Below the pieces are notes generated by a model. The model saw only the letters and a list, made by a program, of their open reading frames with translations. It searched no databases and was not told where the DNA came from. Position numbers and translations under genes: made by a program. This document shows positions 44,016 to 53,712 of a DNA stretch of 64,000 nt, piece by piece. The first letter of the stretch is position 1. The number at the start of each line of letters is the position of its first letter. This DNA is from Pontibacter pamirensis (GTDB lineage Bacteria > Bacteroidota > Bacteroidia > Cytophagales > Hymenobacteraceae). The stretch is from assembly GCF_010015475.1 (NCBI RefSeq), contig NZ_SSNI01000014.1, forward strand, positions 62,001-126,000. Direction: 5' to 3'.

Positions 44016-45989
44016 TTAATCCTCTAACCGCACAGGCTCAATCCACTTATCATCCTCCCGTATCAATTCAATTAGCTCATCCACAGCACGGTCGGCAGGC
44101 ACAGCTTTTTTAATAACAGTCTGACCACGATATAGTGCGATTTTATCTTTTCCTACGCCCACATAGCCATAATCTGCATCCGCCATTTCGCCGGGGCCAT
44201 TTACAATACAACCCATGATACCGATCTTCACACCTTTCAGGTGATCGGTGCGTTTCCGAATCATGGCAGTGGTTTCCTGTAAATCAAACAAAGTGCGGCC
44301 GCAGCTAGGGCAGCTGATATACTCCGTTTTGCTCATGCGGGTACGGGCCGCCTGTAGTATTCCAAAGCTTAAACTATTGTACTGCCCGATTGTTTCCAGC
44401 CACTCCCCTTTCTCCTGCTCAGGAAGCAGTTCTGTTCCCAACATGACACCATCTCCCAATCCGTCAATCAGCAAACCACCCACATCTGTGGAAGCATAGA
44501 GTTGTATCTCGTCAGGCGTCAGTTGGCCATAGGCACGCTTTATGATGCAGGGGGTCTGCACACCATTGTTCATCAAGCGGAAAAAGCATTTGCGCAGCTC
44601 CGGCATCGCGTGGGCATTACTAGTTTGCAGCATCAGTACCGCCGTCGCATCCTGCTTCAGGCGCTCTAACAATTCGTTTGTCAGATCACTGATAGATAGT
44701 TGAATAAAGTTTAATGTGTCATGCCGATCCACGCTCTTTAGATACTGTTCTGCATGCAGCAGCGGATGGCGGTCCTTTCTTTCTTCAGCCGTTAGCCAGG
44801 CATCATAATTTACAATCTCCTTCAGGCCGTTTGGCAGCATAAAACTGATGGGAGTGTCTCCGGTATAAATAAAGTCTGCTCCCTGGTCATTCATGTTGAA
44901 CTTGTCGAGCAGCATGGAGTACAGGTGGCCCACACATTTCAGGTCAGCATACTGCAATTCAGTCAGGCGGCTCAGGTCTGCCACCACACGCGGCACATTC
45001 GTTTCTCCCAGGTTCCCTACCTCTGCTGTCTCCCTACGGTGATACTGAAACGGGTTGATAGGTACGTTGCAAACAGGTTTCATAGGCGTTGCCTTTTCTG
45101 CACGATGCTCATAACGGTCAATGAGCGCTTTAGCCACCGGAGCTTCTGCCTCAGGCGCCTCTGTTAGCGAAACACGTACCGTGTCCCCTAAACCATCCTC
45201 CAGCAAAGTGCCAATGCCCACAGCCGATTTTATACGTCCGTCTTCCGCCTCGCCAGCCTCAGTTACGCCAAGGTGGAGCGGGTAAGGCTGCATGCCTTCC
45301 TCCTCCAGTTTCTGCACCAGCAGGCGGTAGGCCTGCACCATCACCTGCGTGTTGGAGGCTTTCATAGATATAACGATATCATAATAGCCTTCATCCTCGC
45401 AGATACGCAGAAACTCCAGCGCACTCTCCACCATGCCCAGCGGTGTATCGCCATAGCGGCTCAGGATGCGATCTGACAGTGAACCGTGATTGGTGCCGAT
45501 GCGCATAGCCGTTCCGTGTTCTTTGCATATTAGAACGAGCGGCACGAACCGCTCCCGGATTCGGTCCAGCTCTGCCTGGTAGGAAGCATCGTCATATTCT
45601 ATTACCTGGAACTTCTTTTTATCGGCATAATTCCCCGGATTCACACGCACCTTCTCTACAATGCGTGCCGCTACCTCAGCAGCGTTCGGGGTAAAATGGA
45701 TGTCAGCAATAAGAGGCACGTTATACCCCCGCTTGCTTAATTCCTCTTTAATGTTTTTGAGGTTCTCAGCTTCTTTGATACTTGGCGCTGTAATACGTAT
45801 ATACTCGCACCCTGCTTCTATCATGCGGATACACTGCTCCACTGAACCCATGGTATCCATAGTTTCTACCGTCGTCATCGACTGCACACGGATAGGATAA
45901 TCACCACCCATTGGCAGGCCGCCAATGTTCACCACGCGGGTTTTTCTGCGCTCGTACGCTGTGAGGCTTGGGCAATAAGATTTATTCAT
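44016..45989 (-). CDS. ispG: 4-hydroxy-3-methylbut-2-enyl diphosphate synthase, long form
   Basis: A 657-residue IspG (GcpE) catalysing the reductive ring opening of MEcPP in the non-mevalonate isoprenoid pathway. The TIM barrel opens with MGGDYPIRVQSMTTVETMDT; the 4Fe-4S cluster Cys are in SCPSCGRTLFDL and GCIVNGPGEMADADYGYVG near the C-terminus. A ~250-residue insert (about 290-545) between barrel and Fe-S domain is the type found in Bacteroidota, Chlamydiae and plants. Single gene, not linked to ispH or other MEP genes here. Confidence 0.95.
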   Translation of the reverse strand: MNKSYCPSLTAYERRKTRVVNIGGLPMGGDYPIRVQSMTTVETMDTMGSVEQCIRMIEAGCEYIRITAPSIKEAENLKNIKEELSKRGYNVPLIADIHFTPNAAEVAARIVEKVRVNPGNYADKKKFQVIEYDDASYQAELDRIRERFVPLVLICKEHGTAMRIGTNHGSLSDRILSRYGDTPLGMVESALEFLRICEDEGYYDIVISMKASNTQVMVQAYRLLVQKLEEEGMQPYPLHLGVTEAGEAEDGRIKSAVGIGTLLEDGLGDTVRVSLTEAPEAEAPVAKALIDRYEHRAEKATPMKPVCNVPINPFQYHRRETAEVGNLGETNVPRVVADLSRLTELQYADLKCVGHLYSMLLDKFNMNDQGADFIYTGDTPISFMLPNGLKEIVNYDAWLTAEERKDRHPLLHAEQYLKSVDRHDTLNFIQLSISDLTNELLERLKQDATAVLMLQTSNAHAMPELRKCFFRLMNNGVQTPCIIKRAYGQLTPDEIQLYASTDVGGLLIDGLGDGVMLGTELLPEQEKGEWLETIGQYNSLSFGILQAARTRMSKTEYISCPSCGRTLFDLQETTAMIRKRTDHLKGVKIGIMGCIVNGPGEMADADYGYVGVGKDKIALYRGQTVIKKAVPADRAVDELIELIREDDKWIEPVRLED

Positions 45990-46102
45990 AAAGGAAAAAT
46001 GCGACAGCTTGTCTCTGTAACTAAAGATATACCTGCTTTGTTCAAAGGCAAATTACGTAATTTTAAGCTGATTATCCTTAAAAGGTACTTTATAGATGCA
46101 GG

Positions 46103-46633
46103 CTGGGTATAAAGATTAACAACAAACCAATTGTAATTTTAAGCAGCGCCCGACGGGAAAGTGATACCAAAAAGCTGGTCGAGGTGTTATTCCCCAAAAC
46201 CACTATAAAAGTGCTGGACCTACTGGATTATCATATTTGCCTTTACCGCTATTCCGGCCATTATCCGGCAGCCGATCAGTTCCTGGAGGTGATGGAAAAG
46301 ATTTTACTGCATAAACAGGTAGTTTTCGCCACACCAGTATACTGGTATGCCATGAGCGGCCTGATGAAAATTTTCTTCGACAGGTTAACGGACATCGTAA
46401 CAGTTCAGATAAGCCTCGGAAGTCAACTTGCCGGCAAGAAGACTTTCCTGCTGGCAGTCGGCTCAGACGAGGAACTATCTCCGGGTTTTGAAAAACCCTT
46501 TGAGCTTACTTCAGATTACTTTGGCATGACGTATACAGCCTCTTACTATTGCCCTTCTAATGCCATTCACGTACAATCAGGTAGTCGTGAAGATTTTCTT
46601 AAAGCTTTTAATTCGAAACTGTACTATATATAA
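46103..46633 (+). CDS. NAD(P)H-dependent FMN reductase-like flavoprotein (start uncertain)
   Basis: A flavodoxin-fold reductase of about 175 residues. VILSSARRESDTKKL near the N-terminus is the FMN phosphate loop, and FATPVYWYAMSGLMKIFFDR is the second flavin-binding block. The GTG at 46184 would remove the phosphate loop, so translation must begin upstream; yet the frame there contains no ATG, GTG or TTG. Candidates are CTG 46103, ATA 46109 or ATT 46115. An ATG at 46096 is one frame off and soon meets a stop, so a small frameshift is the alternative. The end at 46633 is firm. A small membrane-protein gene follows 17 nt later. Confidence 0.72.
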   Translation: MGIKINNKPIVILSSARRESDTKKLVEVLFPKTTIKVLDLLDYHICLYRYSGHYPAADQFLEVMEKILLHKQVVFATPVYWYAMSGLMKIFFDRLTDIVTVQISLGSQLAGKKTFLLAVGSDEELSPGFEKPFELTSDYFGMTYTASYYCPSNAIHVQSGSREDFLKAFNSKLYYI

Positions 46634-46650
46634 GTAAGCATATGATACAT

Positions 46651-47007
46651 ATGAGAACATTTTTCCCGAAACCTGCGCCAGAGAAACTATCCGCCCTGAT
46701 AGACTGGAGTAAACTAAGGCAGGAGCAGCTAACAGAAGCTGTTTCTGTTACAAAGGACACTGTAACAGAATTCCTGATGCGGCAAATAGAGCGTGGTAAC
46801 TGGAAAGAAGTGCAGGAAGTACTGCATGGAAAACCCATGACGAAAGCAGGAAAGTTTCTGTTGGAAGAACTGCGGGACAGTGTGGTATCGAAATTAATTT
46901 TCCGCCTTGGGCTACGCAAGGTAATTGCTGTTGGACTTGCAGTGGTGCTCCTGCCCCTTGTCTTCGCTAAAGTAGCCGGCCAATTAATGAGCAAAGTGAG
47001 GCAGTAA
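46651..47007 (+). CDS. Small membrane-anchored hypothetical protein
   Basis: A 118-residue protein, started at the second ATG (46651) though the first at 46642 is also possible. The N-terminal ~85 residues are soluble and helical (SVTKDTVTEFLMRQIERGNW), the C-terminal part has one hydrophobic helix (VIAVGLAVVLLPLVFAKVAG) and a short basic end. I recognise no family. It is close behind the FMN reductase-like gene and likely shares its transcript. The perfect 22-bp terminator lies downstream. Confidence 0.55.
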   Translation: MRTFFPKPAPEKLSALIDWSKLRQEQLTEAVSVTKDTVTEFLMRQIERGNWKEVQEVLHGKPMTKAGKFLLEELRDSVVSKLIFRLGLRKVIAVGLAVVLLPLVFAKVAGQLMSKVRQ

Positions 47008-47085
47008 TAATAGCCAAAAGGATTAATATAAGCATATGTAATACAGCAATTTATTATGCTTCACCTTCATAAACGCTTTAATAAT

Positions 47086-47133
47086 GTTATAAACAACAAA
47101 AGCACCCGAGTGGGTGCTTTTGTTGTTTATAAC
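47086..47133. terminator. Bidirectional terminator, perfect 22-bp stem
   Basis: 47086-47107 (core AAAAGCACCC) is the exact reverse complement of 47112-47133, loop GAGT. It sits between the convergent small membrane gene and glnN and has A/T runs on both sides. Confidence 0.9.
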
Positions 47134-47149
47134 GATAATAGAATAATGA

Positions 47150-49339
47150 TTAATGAAGAAACAGCAATTCACGGTACTTCACCAGTGGCCAGTCTTCATC
47201 ATCCACCATAAGTTCGAGCTTATCTACGCTGTAACGTATTTTATCGAAGTAGCTGAAGATCTTCTCGTTGTACATGATGGCACGCTCACGGGCATCCTCT
47301 ACCTTGTTGGCCACCTTACGGGCCTCCACCATGTCATTGACATTCTGCTGGATAGAAGAAATGTGCCGCGACATTGTTTTAATGGCTTCCACTGTTGACT
47401 TCGTGTACTCATCTTCCAAACCAAGTTCTTTCAGACCGCGCACGTTCTGGATAAGCTTGTTCTGGTAAGCAATGGCAGTAGGAATAACATGGTTCACAGC
47501 GAGGTCACCCATGGTACGGGCCTCAATCTGTATCTTTTTCATGTACTCCTCCAGCAGGATCTCGTGGCGGGCAGAAAGTTCTACCTCTGTAAAGATGCCG
47601 TGCCTGGTGAATAGTGCTTTCACTTCCTCGCGATCATATACATCCAATGCACGCGGTGTACTCTTGATGTTAGAGAGTCCACGTTTTTCAGCTTCCTGAG
47701 CCCATTCTTCAGAATAACCGTTACCTTCAAAACGCACGGCTTTAGACTGAGCCACTAAATCGCGCAGCACCTGAATGATGGCTACTTCTTTTTTAGTGCC
47801 CTCTTCAATCAGGTTATCCACTTTATGGCGGAACTCAATCAACTGATCTGCCACCATTGTGTTAAGGGATGTCATCGGAGAAGAAGTGTTGGCAGAAGAA
47901 CCTACTGCACGGAATTCAAACTTGTTACCTGTGAAGGCGAAAGGTGAAGTACGGTTTCTGTCGGTGTTGTCAAGCAGTACCTCCGGAATTCTGTCGATTC
48001 CCAGTTTCAGGTACATATTGTCTCCTTTTTCAATCGGAATTTTAGAAGTGCGCTCAAACTCATCTAACACAGCTGTCAGCTGCTGGCCTATAAATACGGA
48101 CATGATGGCTGGAGGCGCTTCATTGGCTCCAAGGCGATGGTCGTTGCTGGCAGAGGCGATGCTGGCACGTAACAGGTCAGCATACTTGTTTACAGCCGCA
48201 ATAGTATTGATAAAGAACGTCAGGAACTGCAGGTTCTCTTTAGGCTTTTTACCAGGCCCTAACAAGTTTACACCGGTGTTGGTGCTCATTGCCCAGTTGT
48301 TGTGCTTACCACTGCCATTTACACCTTTAAACGGCTTCTCATGAAGTAACACTTTAAACCCATGGCGCTCTGCCACATGTTCCATAATGTCCATGAGCAA
48401 CTGGTTGTGGTCAACAGCAAGGTTGGCATCTTCAAAGGTAGGGGCGCACTCATACTGGTGAGGGGCCACCTCGTTATGGCGTGTTCTTAACGGAATCCCT
48501 AATCGCAGCGCCGAACGCTCAAAGTCAAGCATATAAGCATGTACGCGGGTAGGGATGCTTCCGAAATAATGGTCTTCCAGCTGCTGTCCTTTAGCAGGTG
48601 AATGCCCAAACAGCGTACGGCCGGAAATAACGAGGTCAGGACGCGCCTCATACAAAGCACGGTCTACAAGGAAATATTCCTGCTCTATACCCAGGGTAGT
48701 ATTTACCTTATTTACATCTTTATCAAAATACTGGCAAACAGGCACTGCGGCGTCGTTTAACAGCTTAATTGACTTTAACAAAGGTGTCTTATAATCCAGT
48801 GCCTCACCAGTATATGCTACAAATATAGTAGGGATACAAAGTGTTTTAATTCCGGCATTGTCAATCAAAAAGGCGGGTGAAGAAGGATCCCACGCGCTAT
48901 AGCCACGAGCTTCAAATGTATTTCGGATACCACCGCTTGGGAAAGAAGAAGCATCCGGCTCCTGCTGCACAAGGGCACTGCCTTTAAAATTTTCAATGGC
49001 CTCACCATCGCTTGTTAGGTCGAAGAAAGAGTCATGCTTTTCAGCTGTGGCACCTGTAAGGGGTTGGAACCAGTGCGTATAATGCGTAGCACCTTTGCTC
49101 ATAGACCAGGTTCTCATGGCAGATGCTACGGCATCTGCCAAATCGCGGTCCACCTTTTCACCAGCATCGATGGTGCGGCGCAGACGCTTGTAATTGTCAG
49201 AAGACATAGTGGAACGCATTTGTTCGTTGTTGAACACGTTCTCACCAAAATATTCAGATATTTTTTGTGAAGGGAGGACCACTTCACCCTGTTTACGCTG
49301 GCTAACAAATTCCAGCGCCTTAAAGCGGAGTTTTGACAT
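47150..49339 (-). CDS. glnN: Glutamine synthetase type III
   Basis: A 729-residue GSIII, making glutamine from glutamate and ammonia with ATP. The N-terminal block RFKALEFVSQRKQGEVV and the domain VNGSGKHNNWAMSTNTGVN (~340-360, ATP/glutamate site) identify type III, as does its length of over 700 residues against ~470 for type I. Metal ligands include Glu residues in GIEQEYFLVDR and HQYECAPTFEDANLAVDHNQ. The enzyme works as a large oligomer in the cytosol. Its promoter is the second full TTTG plus TAnnTTTG match in the window. Confidence 0.96.
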   Translation of the reverse strand: MSKLRFKALEFVSQRKQGEVVLPSQKISEYFGENVFNNEQMRSTMSSDNYKRLRRTIDAGEKVDRDLADAVASAMRTWSMSKGATHYTHWFQPLTGATAEKHDSFFDLTSDGEAIENFKGSALVQQEPDASSFPSGGIRNTFEARGYSAWDPSSPAFLIDNAGIKTLCIPTIFVAYTGEALDYKTPLLKSIKLLNDAAVPVCQYFDKDVNKVNTTLGIEQEYFLVDRALYEARPDLVISGRTLFGHSPAKGQQLEDHYFGSIPTRVHAYMLDFERSALRLGIPLRTRHNEVAPHQYECAPTFEDANLAVDHNQLLMDIMEHVAERHGFKVLLHEKPFKGVNGSGKHNNWAMSTNTGVNLLGPGKKPKENLQFLTFFINTIAAVNKYADLLRASIASASNDHRLGANEAPPAIMSVFIGQQLTAVLDEFERTSKIPIEKGDNMYLKLGIDRIPEVLLDNTDRNRTSPFAFTGNKFEFRAVGSSANTSSPMTSLNTMVADQLIEFRHKVDNLIEEGTKKEVAIIQVLRDLVAQSKAVRFEGNGYSEEWAQEAEKRGLSNIKSTPRALDVYDREEVKALFTRHGIFTEVELSARHEILLEEYMKKIQIEARTMGDLAVNHVIPTAIAYQNKLIQNVRGLKELGLEDEYTKSTVEAIKTMSRHISSIQQNVNDMVEARKVANKVEDARERAIMYNEKIFSYFDKIRYSVDKLELMVDDEDWPLVKYRELLFLH

Positions 49340-49370
49340 GAGTTTTGAGAGAGTTATGTTTTAAGTGTAG

Positions 49371-49400
49371 CAAAGATATAGAGAAAAATGACATTGCAAA
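49371..49400 (-). promoter_or_regulatory. Promoter of glnN (TTTG-N18-TATCTTTG)
   Basis: On the minus strand TTTG (49400-49397) is followed after 18 nt by TATCTTTG (49378-49371). Start of transcription near 49366 gives a leader of about 27 nt. Confidence 0.75.
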
Positions 49401-49608
49401 CTTGTAGAGGGTAAAAATTTAGGGGGATCTGCGAAAATTAGCTCCTTTTTTGATTAGATCACCTTAAATTTAACAGGGTTGCGCCAAAAATTCAGTCTGG
49501 TTGACTGCAAGTACCCTATAATTACTATATCCCCCCATTATTCCGCACCCACCTTAATTATAGATGATTTTTACAGCTACTTTGTTAACAATGGCCTTGT
49601 ATATGTCT

Positions 49609-49616
49609 TAAATTTG
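49609..49616 (+). promoter_or_regulatory. Bacteroidota -7 box TAAATTTG, start codon 4 nt downstream
   Basis: Full TAnnTTTG match; a TTTG at 49581-49584 may be its -33 element (24-nt spacer). The GTG start lies 4 nt after the box, so the transcript is probably leaderless or nearly so. Confidence 0.6.
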
Positions 49617-49620
49617 CAGT

Positions 49621-51465
49621 GTGAAAAAGTCTTTCATTTATCAGCCGCTGTACTTCTTTTTCTGGGTGCTGTACTTTATAGTTGCCAGGGCCCTGTTTTT
49701 GATGTACCACGCCGAGCATAGTTCCGAACTTACTACGCCAGAAATTCTAGACACCTTTCTTTACGGCTTGCGGCTGGACTTTTCATTTACAGCCTACATC
49801 TGTGCCATTCCTTTTTTCTCCCTGTTGCTCGCTGCTTTGTGGCCCAGGCTGAGGGTGCAGGGTTTCATACGTGTATACACTTTTACTTTAGTGGTGCTTT
49901 TATCGTTTCTGCTTGCAGCGGACTTAGAACTGTACACGTACTGGGGCTTCCGGCTGGATGCCACGCCACTGCAGTACCTGAACACCCCCGACGAAATGGC
50001 CGCCTCAGCCGCTGCCGCTCCCCTGTTCTTGCTGTTGCTGCTTGCTATGGTTCTCAGCAGCGCTTCGGTTATAGTATATAGGCTGTTTTTCGACCTGGAG
50101 AAATTCATTTATCCGCGAAACAAAAGGAATTACAGTGCTTTTTCACTTCTTTACTTGGCATTGCTTGTGCTGCCTATGCGCGGCGGAGTTCAGCAGATTC
50201 CCATCAATCAGAGCGTGGCATATTTCTCCAGTAAGCCTTATGCGAATCATGCTGGATTGAATATGCCCTGGAACCTGATGCATGACCTGATAAAGTACAG
50301 GAAGGCTGGTAAAAATCCATACAAGTATATGTCGCCGGAGGAGGCTGCGCAACGGGTACAGCACCTCTACGGCGCTACTCCCTTTACAGGTTCAGTTCAA
50401 CAAGATGTTGCTGCAAGCAAGCCTAACGTATTATTTATTATACTGGAAAGCTATACAGCTAAGTTTGTAGAAAGCCTTGGTGGCGAGCAGGGTGTTACAC
50501 CAAACTTAGATAGGCTTGCAGCAGAAGGTATAAGCTTTACCAATATTTACGCCAGTGGGGACAGAAGTGAGAAAGGAATGGTTGCGCTTTTAAGCGGATA
50601 CCCGGTCCAAACCACAACCTCTATCATCAAAACACCAAAAAAAACAGCGCAACTGCCCCAGCTCAGCAAGGTATTTAAGCAGCAGCGCTATAGCACCAGC
50701 TACTACTATGGAGGCGAGCTGGAATTTGCTAATATCAGATCGTATCTCATGAACGGTGCTTATGACCGCCTCATTGCTAAAGATGATTTTCCGGCCAGCA
50801 GTTACAACTCGAAATGGGGCGCGCATGATCATATCTTGTTTGAACGGGTGCTGCAGGACTTAAATCAGGAACAAAACCCGTTCTTTTCAACAGTATATAC
50901 CCTGAGCAGCCATGAACCATTCGAAATTCCGATAGAGCCAGTTTTTGATGGGAATGACGAGGAGGCGAAGTTCCGGAACAGTGTGTACTATACTGACCAA
51001 GCGTTAGGTAATTTTATAAAGCAGGCAAAGCAGGAGCCCTGGTGGCAAAACACAATAGTGGTTATAACCGCTGATCACGGCCATGTAATGCCGGGCAATG
51101 ATCCACCATATGCGCCATCAAAATACCATATTCCGTTTGTTATCACTGGTGGAGCTATCATAGAGAGAGGGGTTAAAGTGATGACTATAGGCTCACAGAC
51201 AGACATTGCGGCTACATTATTGGCAAAGCTGAACCTTCCGCACCAGGATTTTAACTGGAGCCGCAACTTACTCGAGCCAAGTCCGGATTCATTTGCATTT
51301 TATGTCTTTAAAGATGGTTTCGGGTATATCACACCTCAGGGCATCCTTACGTTCGACAATAACGCCCAGCAGCCTATTACTTCAGATACTGGTATAACAG
51401 AAGAACAGCTGAGAAACGGTAAAGCCTATATGCAGTACTCTTTCGAAGACTTTGTAAGGAAATAG
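49621..51465 (+). CDS. LtaS-like membrane sulfatase/phosphatase-superfamily protein
   Basis: A 614-residue protein. Five TM helices lie in the first ~190 residues (for example YQPLYFFFWVLYFIVARALF), then a periplasmic alkaline-phosphatase-fold domain (~260-600). The nucleophile region reads ASGDRSEKGMVALLSGYP, Ser being where LtaS-type enzymes often have Thr; metal ligands are in LFIILESYTAKFVESLGG and ITADHGHVMPGN. Such enzymes transfer or remove phosphoglycerol or phosphoethanolamine groups at the outer face. As this is a Gram-negative lineage, teichoic acid is not the product; an envelope lipid or glycan modification is likely. Start is GTG; an in-frame stop lies 12 nt upstream. Confidence 0.85.
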   Translation: MKKSFIYQPLYFFFWVLYFIVARALFLMYHAEHSSELTTPEILDTFLYGLRLDFSFTAYICAIPFFSLLLAALWPRLRVQGFIRVYTFTLVVLLSFLLAADLELYTYWGFRLDATPLQYLNTPDEMAASAAAAPLFLLLLLAMVLSSASVIVYRLFFDLEKFIYPRNKRNYSAFSLLYLALLVLPMRGGVQQIPINQSVAYFSSKPYANHAGLNMPWNLMHDLIKYRKAGKNPYKYMSPEEAAQRVQHLYGATPFTGSVQQDVAASKPNVLFIILESYTAKFVESLGGEQGVTPNLDRLAAEGISFTNIYASGDRSEKGMVALLSGYPVQTTTSIIKTPKKTAQLPQLSKVFKQQRYSTSYYYGGELEFANIRSYLMNGAYDRLIAKDDFPASSYNSKWGAHDHILFERVLQDLNQEQNPFFSTVYTLSSHEPFEIPIEPVFDGNDEEAKFRNSVYYTDQALGNFIKQAKQEPWWQNTIVVITADHGHVMPGNDPPYAPSKYHIPFVITGGAIIERGVKVMTIGSQTDIAATLLAKLNLPHQDFNWSRNLLEPSPDSFAFYVFKDGFGYITPQGILTFDNNAQQPITSDTGITEEQLRNGKAYMQYSFEDFVRK

Positions 51466-51597
51466 TGCTTGTTGCTTAGGTATAAAGCTTAAGGATTATC
51501 GCTATACAAGCCTTTCATAGGCACCAACCCTTTACTAATCCAGTAATTAAATATTTAACCCTCAGCCCTTTACTTGCGCTGCCTTTTGGCAACATGA

Positions 51598-51630
51598 TTG
51601 CGATAGTAAGGCAGAAAATTCTTATCTTTG
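51598..51630 (+). promoter_or_regulatory. mtaB promoter (TTG-N22-TATCTTTG)
   Basis: TTG at 51598-51600 and TATCTTTG at 51623-51630. The mtaB ATG at 51641 follows only 10 nt after the box, so the leader is at most a few bases. Confidence 0.6.
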
Positions 51631-51640
51631 CACCCTGATT

Positions 51641-52960
51641 ATGAAAAAAGTAGCTTTTTATACCTTAGGCTGTAAGTTGAATTATTCTGAAACCAGCACT
51701 ATTGGGCGCATTTTCCAGGAGCGTGGGTTTGAGAAGGTGGAGTTTACCGACTCCCCTGATATCTACGTCATCAACACCTGCTCAGTAACGGATAATGCTG
51801 ATAAGAAGTGTCGTAAGATTGTGAAGGAAGCGCTGAAGCATTCTCCGAATGCCTTCATCACTATTGTCGGCTGTTATGCGCAACTGAAACCAAAGGAGAT
51901 TTCAGAGATTCCGGGAGTAGATGCCGTGCTGGGGGCAGCCGAAAAGTTTCAGTTAGTTGATATACTGGAGACATTCGAGAAAAAGGACAAAGCAGAAATC
52001 TATGCCAGCCCTATCTCTGAGGCAAACACTTTCTATAACTCCTACTCTTTCGGCGACCGTACCCGCACCTTCCTGAAGGTACAGGACGGCTGTGACTATT
52101 CATGCTCATTCTGTACTATACCGCTGGCCCGGGGCAACAGCCGTTCTGACAGCATAGACAATGTGGTGCGGTCTGCGGGTGAAATTGCGGAATCGGGTGT
52201 GAAGGAGATTGTGCTTACAGGCGTTAATACCGGTGACTTTGGCATACAAGATGGCAAGCGCGTAGAAACTTTCTTTGAGCTTGTTAAGGAGCTGGATAAG
52301 GTGGAAGGCATTGACCGTTTCCGTATCTCATCTATTGAGCCGAACCTGCTGAAAGACGAAATTATCTCTTTTGTGGCGCAGAGCAATCGCTTTATGCCCC
52401 ACTTCCATGTGCCGCTGCAGTCTGGCTCCAACAAAGTCTTAAAGCTGATGCGTCGCCGTTACCAGCGTGAGCTGTATGCTGATCGCGTAGCAACCATAAA
52501 GCAACTGATGCCGCACTGCTGCATCGGTGTGGATGTGATTGTGGGCTTTCCCGGCGAAACGGAGGAAGACTTTCTGGAGACCTATAACTTCCTGAACGAG
52601 CTGGATGTAAGCTACCTGCACGTGTTTCCTTACTCTGAGCGCGAAAACACCCTGGCTCCGGAAATGCCGGATAAGGTAACGAACAAAGACCGCAACCGCC
52701 GCGCTGATATGCTTCGCATCCTGTCAGAGAAAAAGAAACGGAACTTCTACGAACAGAATATTGGCCATGAATTTAACGTCTTGTTTGAGGACGATGTAAA
52801 AGACGGCCTTATGGAAGGCTGGACGGAGAACTATGTACGCGTAGTAGCTAAATATGACCCCGTGCTGGTGAACGAGACAAGGCACGTACGCCTGACTCAG
52901 CTAAACCCTGCCGGATTGATGGAGGCAGAAGAAACTTACCAGGAACTGCTGAAACATTAG
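51641..52960 (+). CDS. mtaB: tRNA (t6A37) methylthiotransferase
   Basis: A 439-residue radical-SAM methylthiotransferase that converts t6A37 to ms2t6A37 in tRNAs reading ANN codons. The N-terminal UPF0004 domain has three Cys of an extra 4Fe-4S cluster (TLGCKLNYSE, NTCSVTDNADKK and VGCYAQLKPKE). The radical-SAM motif CDYSCSFC (CxxxCxxC) is near 147-154, and a TRAM domain ends the protein. The TLGCK-LN-E start and 'PLARGNSRS' block distinguish MtaB from MiaB and RimO. miaE in the same window acts on position 37 of other tRNAs. Confidence 0.94.
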   Translation: MKKVAFYTLGCKLNYSETSTIGRIFQERGFEKVEFTDSPDIYVINTCSVTDNADKKCRKIVKEALKHSPNAFITIVGCYAQLKPKEISEIPGVDAVLGAAEKFQLVDILETFEKKDKAEIYASPISEANTFYNSYSFGDRTRTFLKVQDGCDYSCSFCTIPLARGNSRSDSIDNVVRSAGEIAESGVKEIVLTGVNTGDFGIQDGKRVETFFELVKELDKVEGIDRFRISSIEPNLLKDEIISFVAQSNRFMPHFHVPLQSGSNKVLKLMRRRYQRELYADRVATIKQLMPHCCIGVDVIVGFPGETEEDFLETYNFLNELDVSYLHVFPYSERENTLAPEMPDKVTNKDRNRRADMLRILSEKKKRNFYEQNIGHEFNVLFEDDVKDGLMEGWTENYVRVVAKYDPVLVNETRHVRLTQLNPAGLMEAEETYQELLKH

Positions 52961-53085
52961 ATATGTTTAAACTTTGTTTTTGCAGCGCAAAGGATGATAT
53001 TTAAAGTTGACCTTAGGTATTTGGTAAAGTTTAGTGTTATATTTAAACTGATAATTCTTTCAACAAATCAAAACCCAAAGAAATA

Positions 53086-53694
53086 GTGAAAGTTCTAAAG
53101 ATTTCCTTAGGCCTGGCAATGGCTGCTTCCTTAATGTCAGCCTGCACAGAAGCGCCCAAAGTAGAAGGAGTAAACACACCCACAACCGGCGAAGTTGCTG
53201 GTGTACATGACATTGTATATGTTAATTCTGATTCGCTACTTACGAACTACGAATACTTTAAAGATGTTCGTACCCGCCTGCAGGGCAAAGGTGAGAAGGC
53301 AGAACAGAATCTTCGTTCACAGGCAGAGGCTTTCCAGAAAGAAGTTGAAAGGTATCAGCAGACGGGCCAGAACATGAGTGAGCAGCAGAGAGCTCAAACA
53401 GAGCAGCGCCTGCAGCAAAAGCAACAGCAGTTGCAGCAACTGCAGCAAACCGCTGGTAACGAACTGGCCGGCGAAGAGTCTGAGGAAATGAAGAAAATCT
53501 ATGACCGCGTAGAAGAGTACCTCAAGAAACTGAGCGAGGAAAAAGGTTATGAGATGGTATTAACGTACTCTCGCGGCAGCAGTGCCATTCTTTACAGCGA
53601 TCCTTCACGTGATATCACTTCTGAAGTGGTGAGTGGCCTCAACGAGGCTTACACAACTGAAAAAGCTGCTGCTGATACAACAGCTACAAAATAG
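53086..53694 (+). CDS. OmpH/Skp-like periplasmic lipoprotein
   Basis: A 202-residue protein of the OmpH (Skp) family of periplasmic chaperones for outer-membrane proteins. Start is GTG at 53086, giving the signal KVLKISLGLAMAASLMSAC with a lipobox Cys at 20, so this copy is lipid-anchored. A first Skp strand, IVYVNSDSLLTNYEYF, is followed by a long Gln/Glu-rich coiled coil (~65-150; QRLQQKQQQLQQLQQT) and the closing strand VLTYSRGSSAILY. Skp usually lies near bamA; it is not adjacent here, so this may be a paralogue. Confidence 0.87.
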   Translation: MKVLKISLGLAMAASLMSACTEAPKVEGVNTPTTGEVAGVHDIVYVNSDSLLTNYEYFKDVRTRLQGKGEKAEQNLRSQAEAFQKEVERYQQTGQNMSEQQRAQTEQRLQQKQQQLQQLQQTAGNELAGEESEEMKKIYDRVEEYLKKLSEEKGYEMVLTYSRGSSAILYSDPSRDITSEVVSGLNEAYTTEKAAADTTATK

Positions 53695-53712
53695 TCCGAT
53701 ATCATATTCTAC

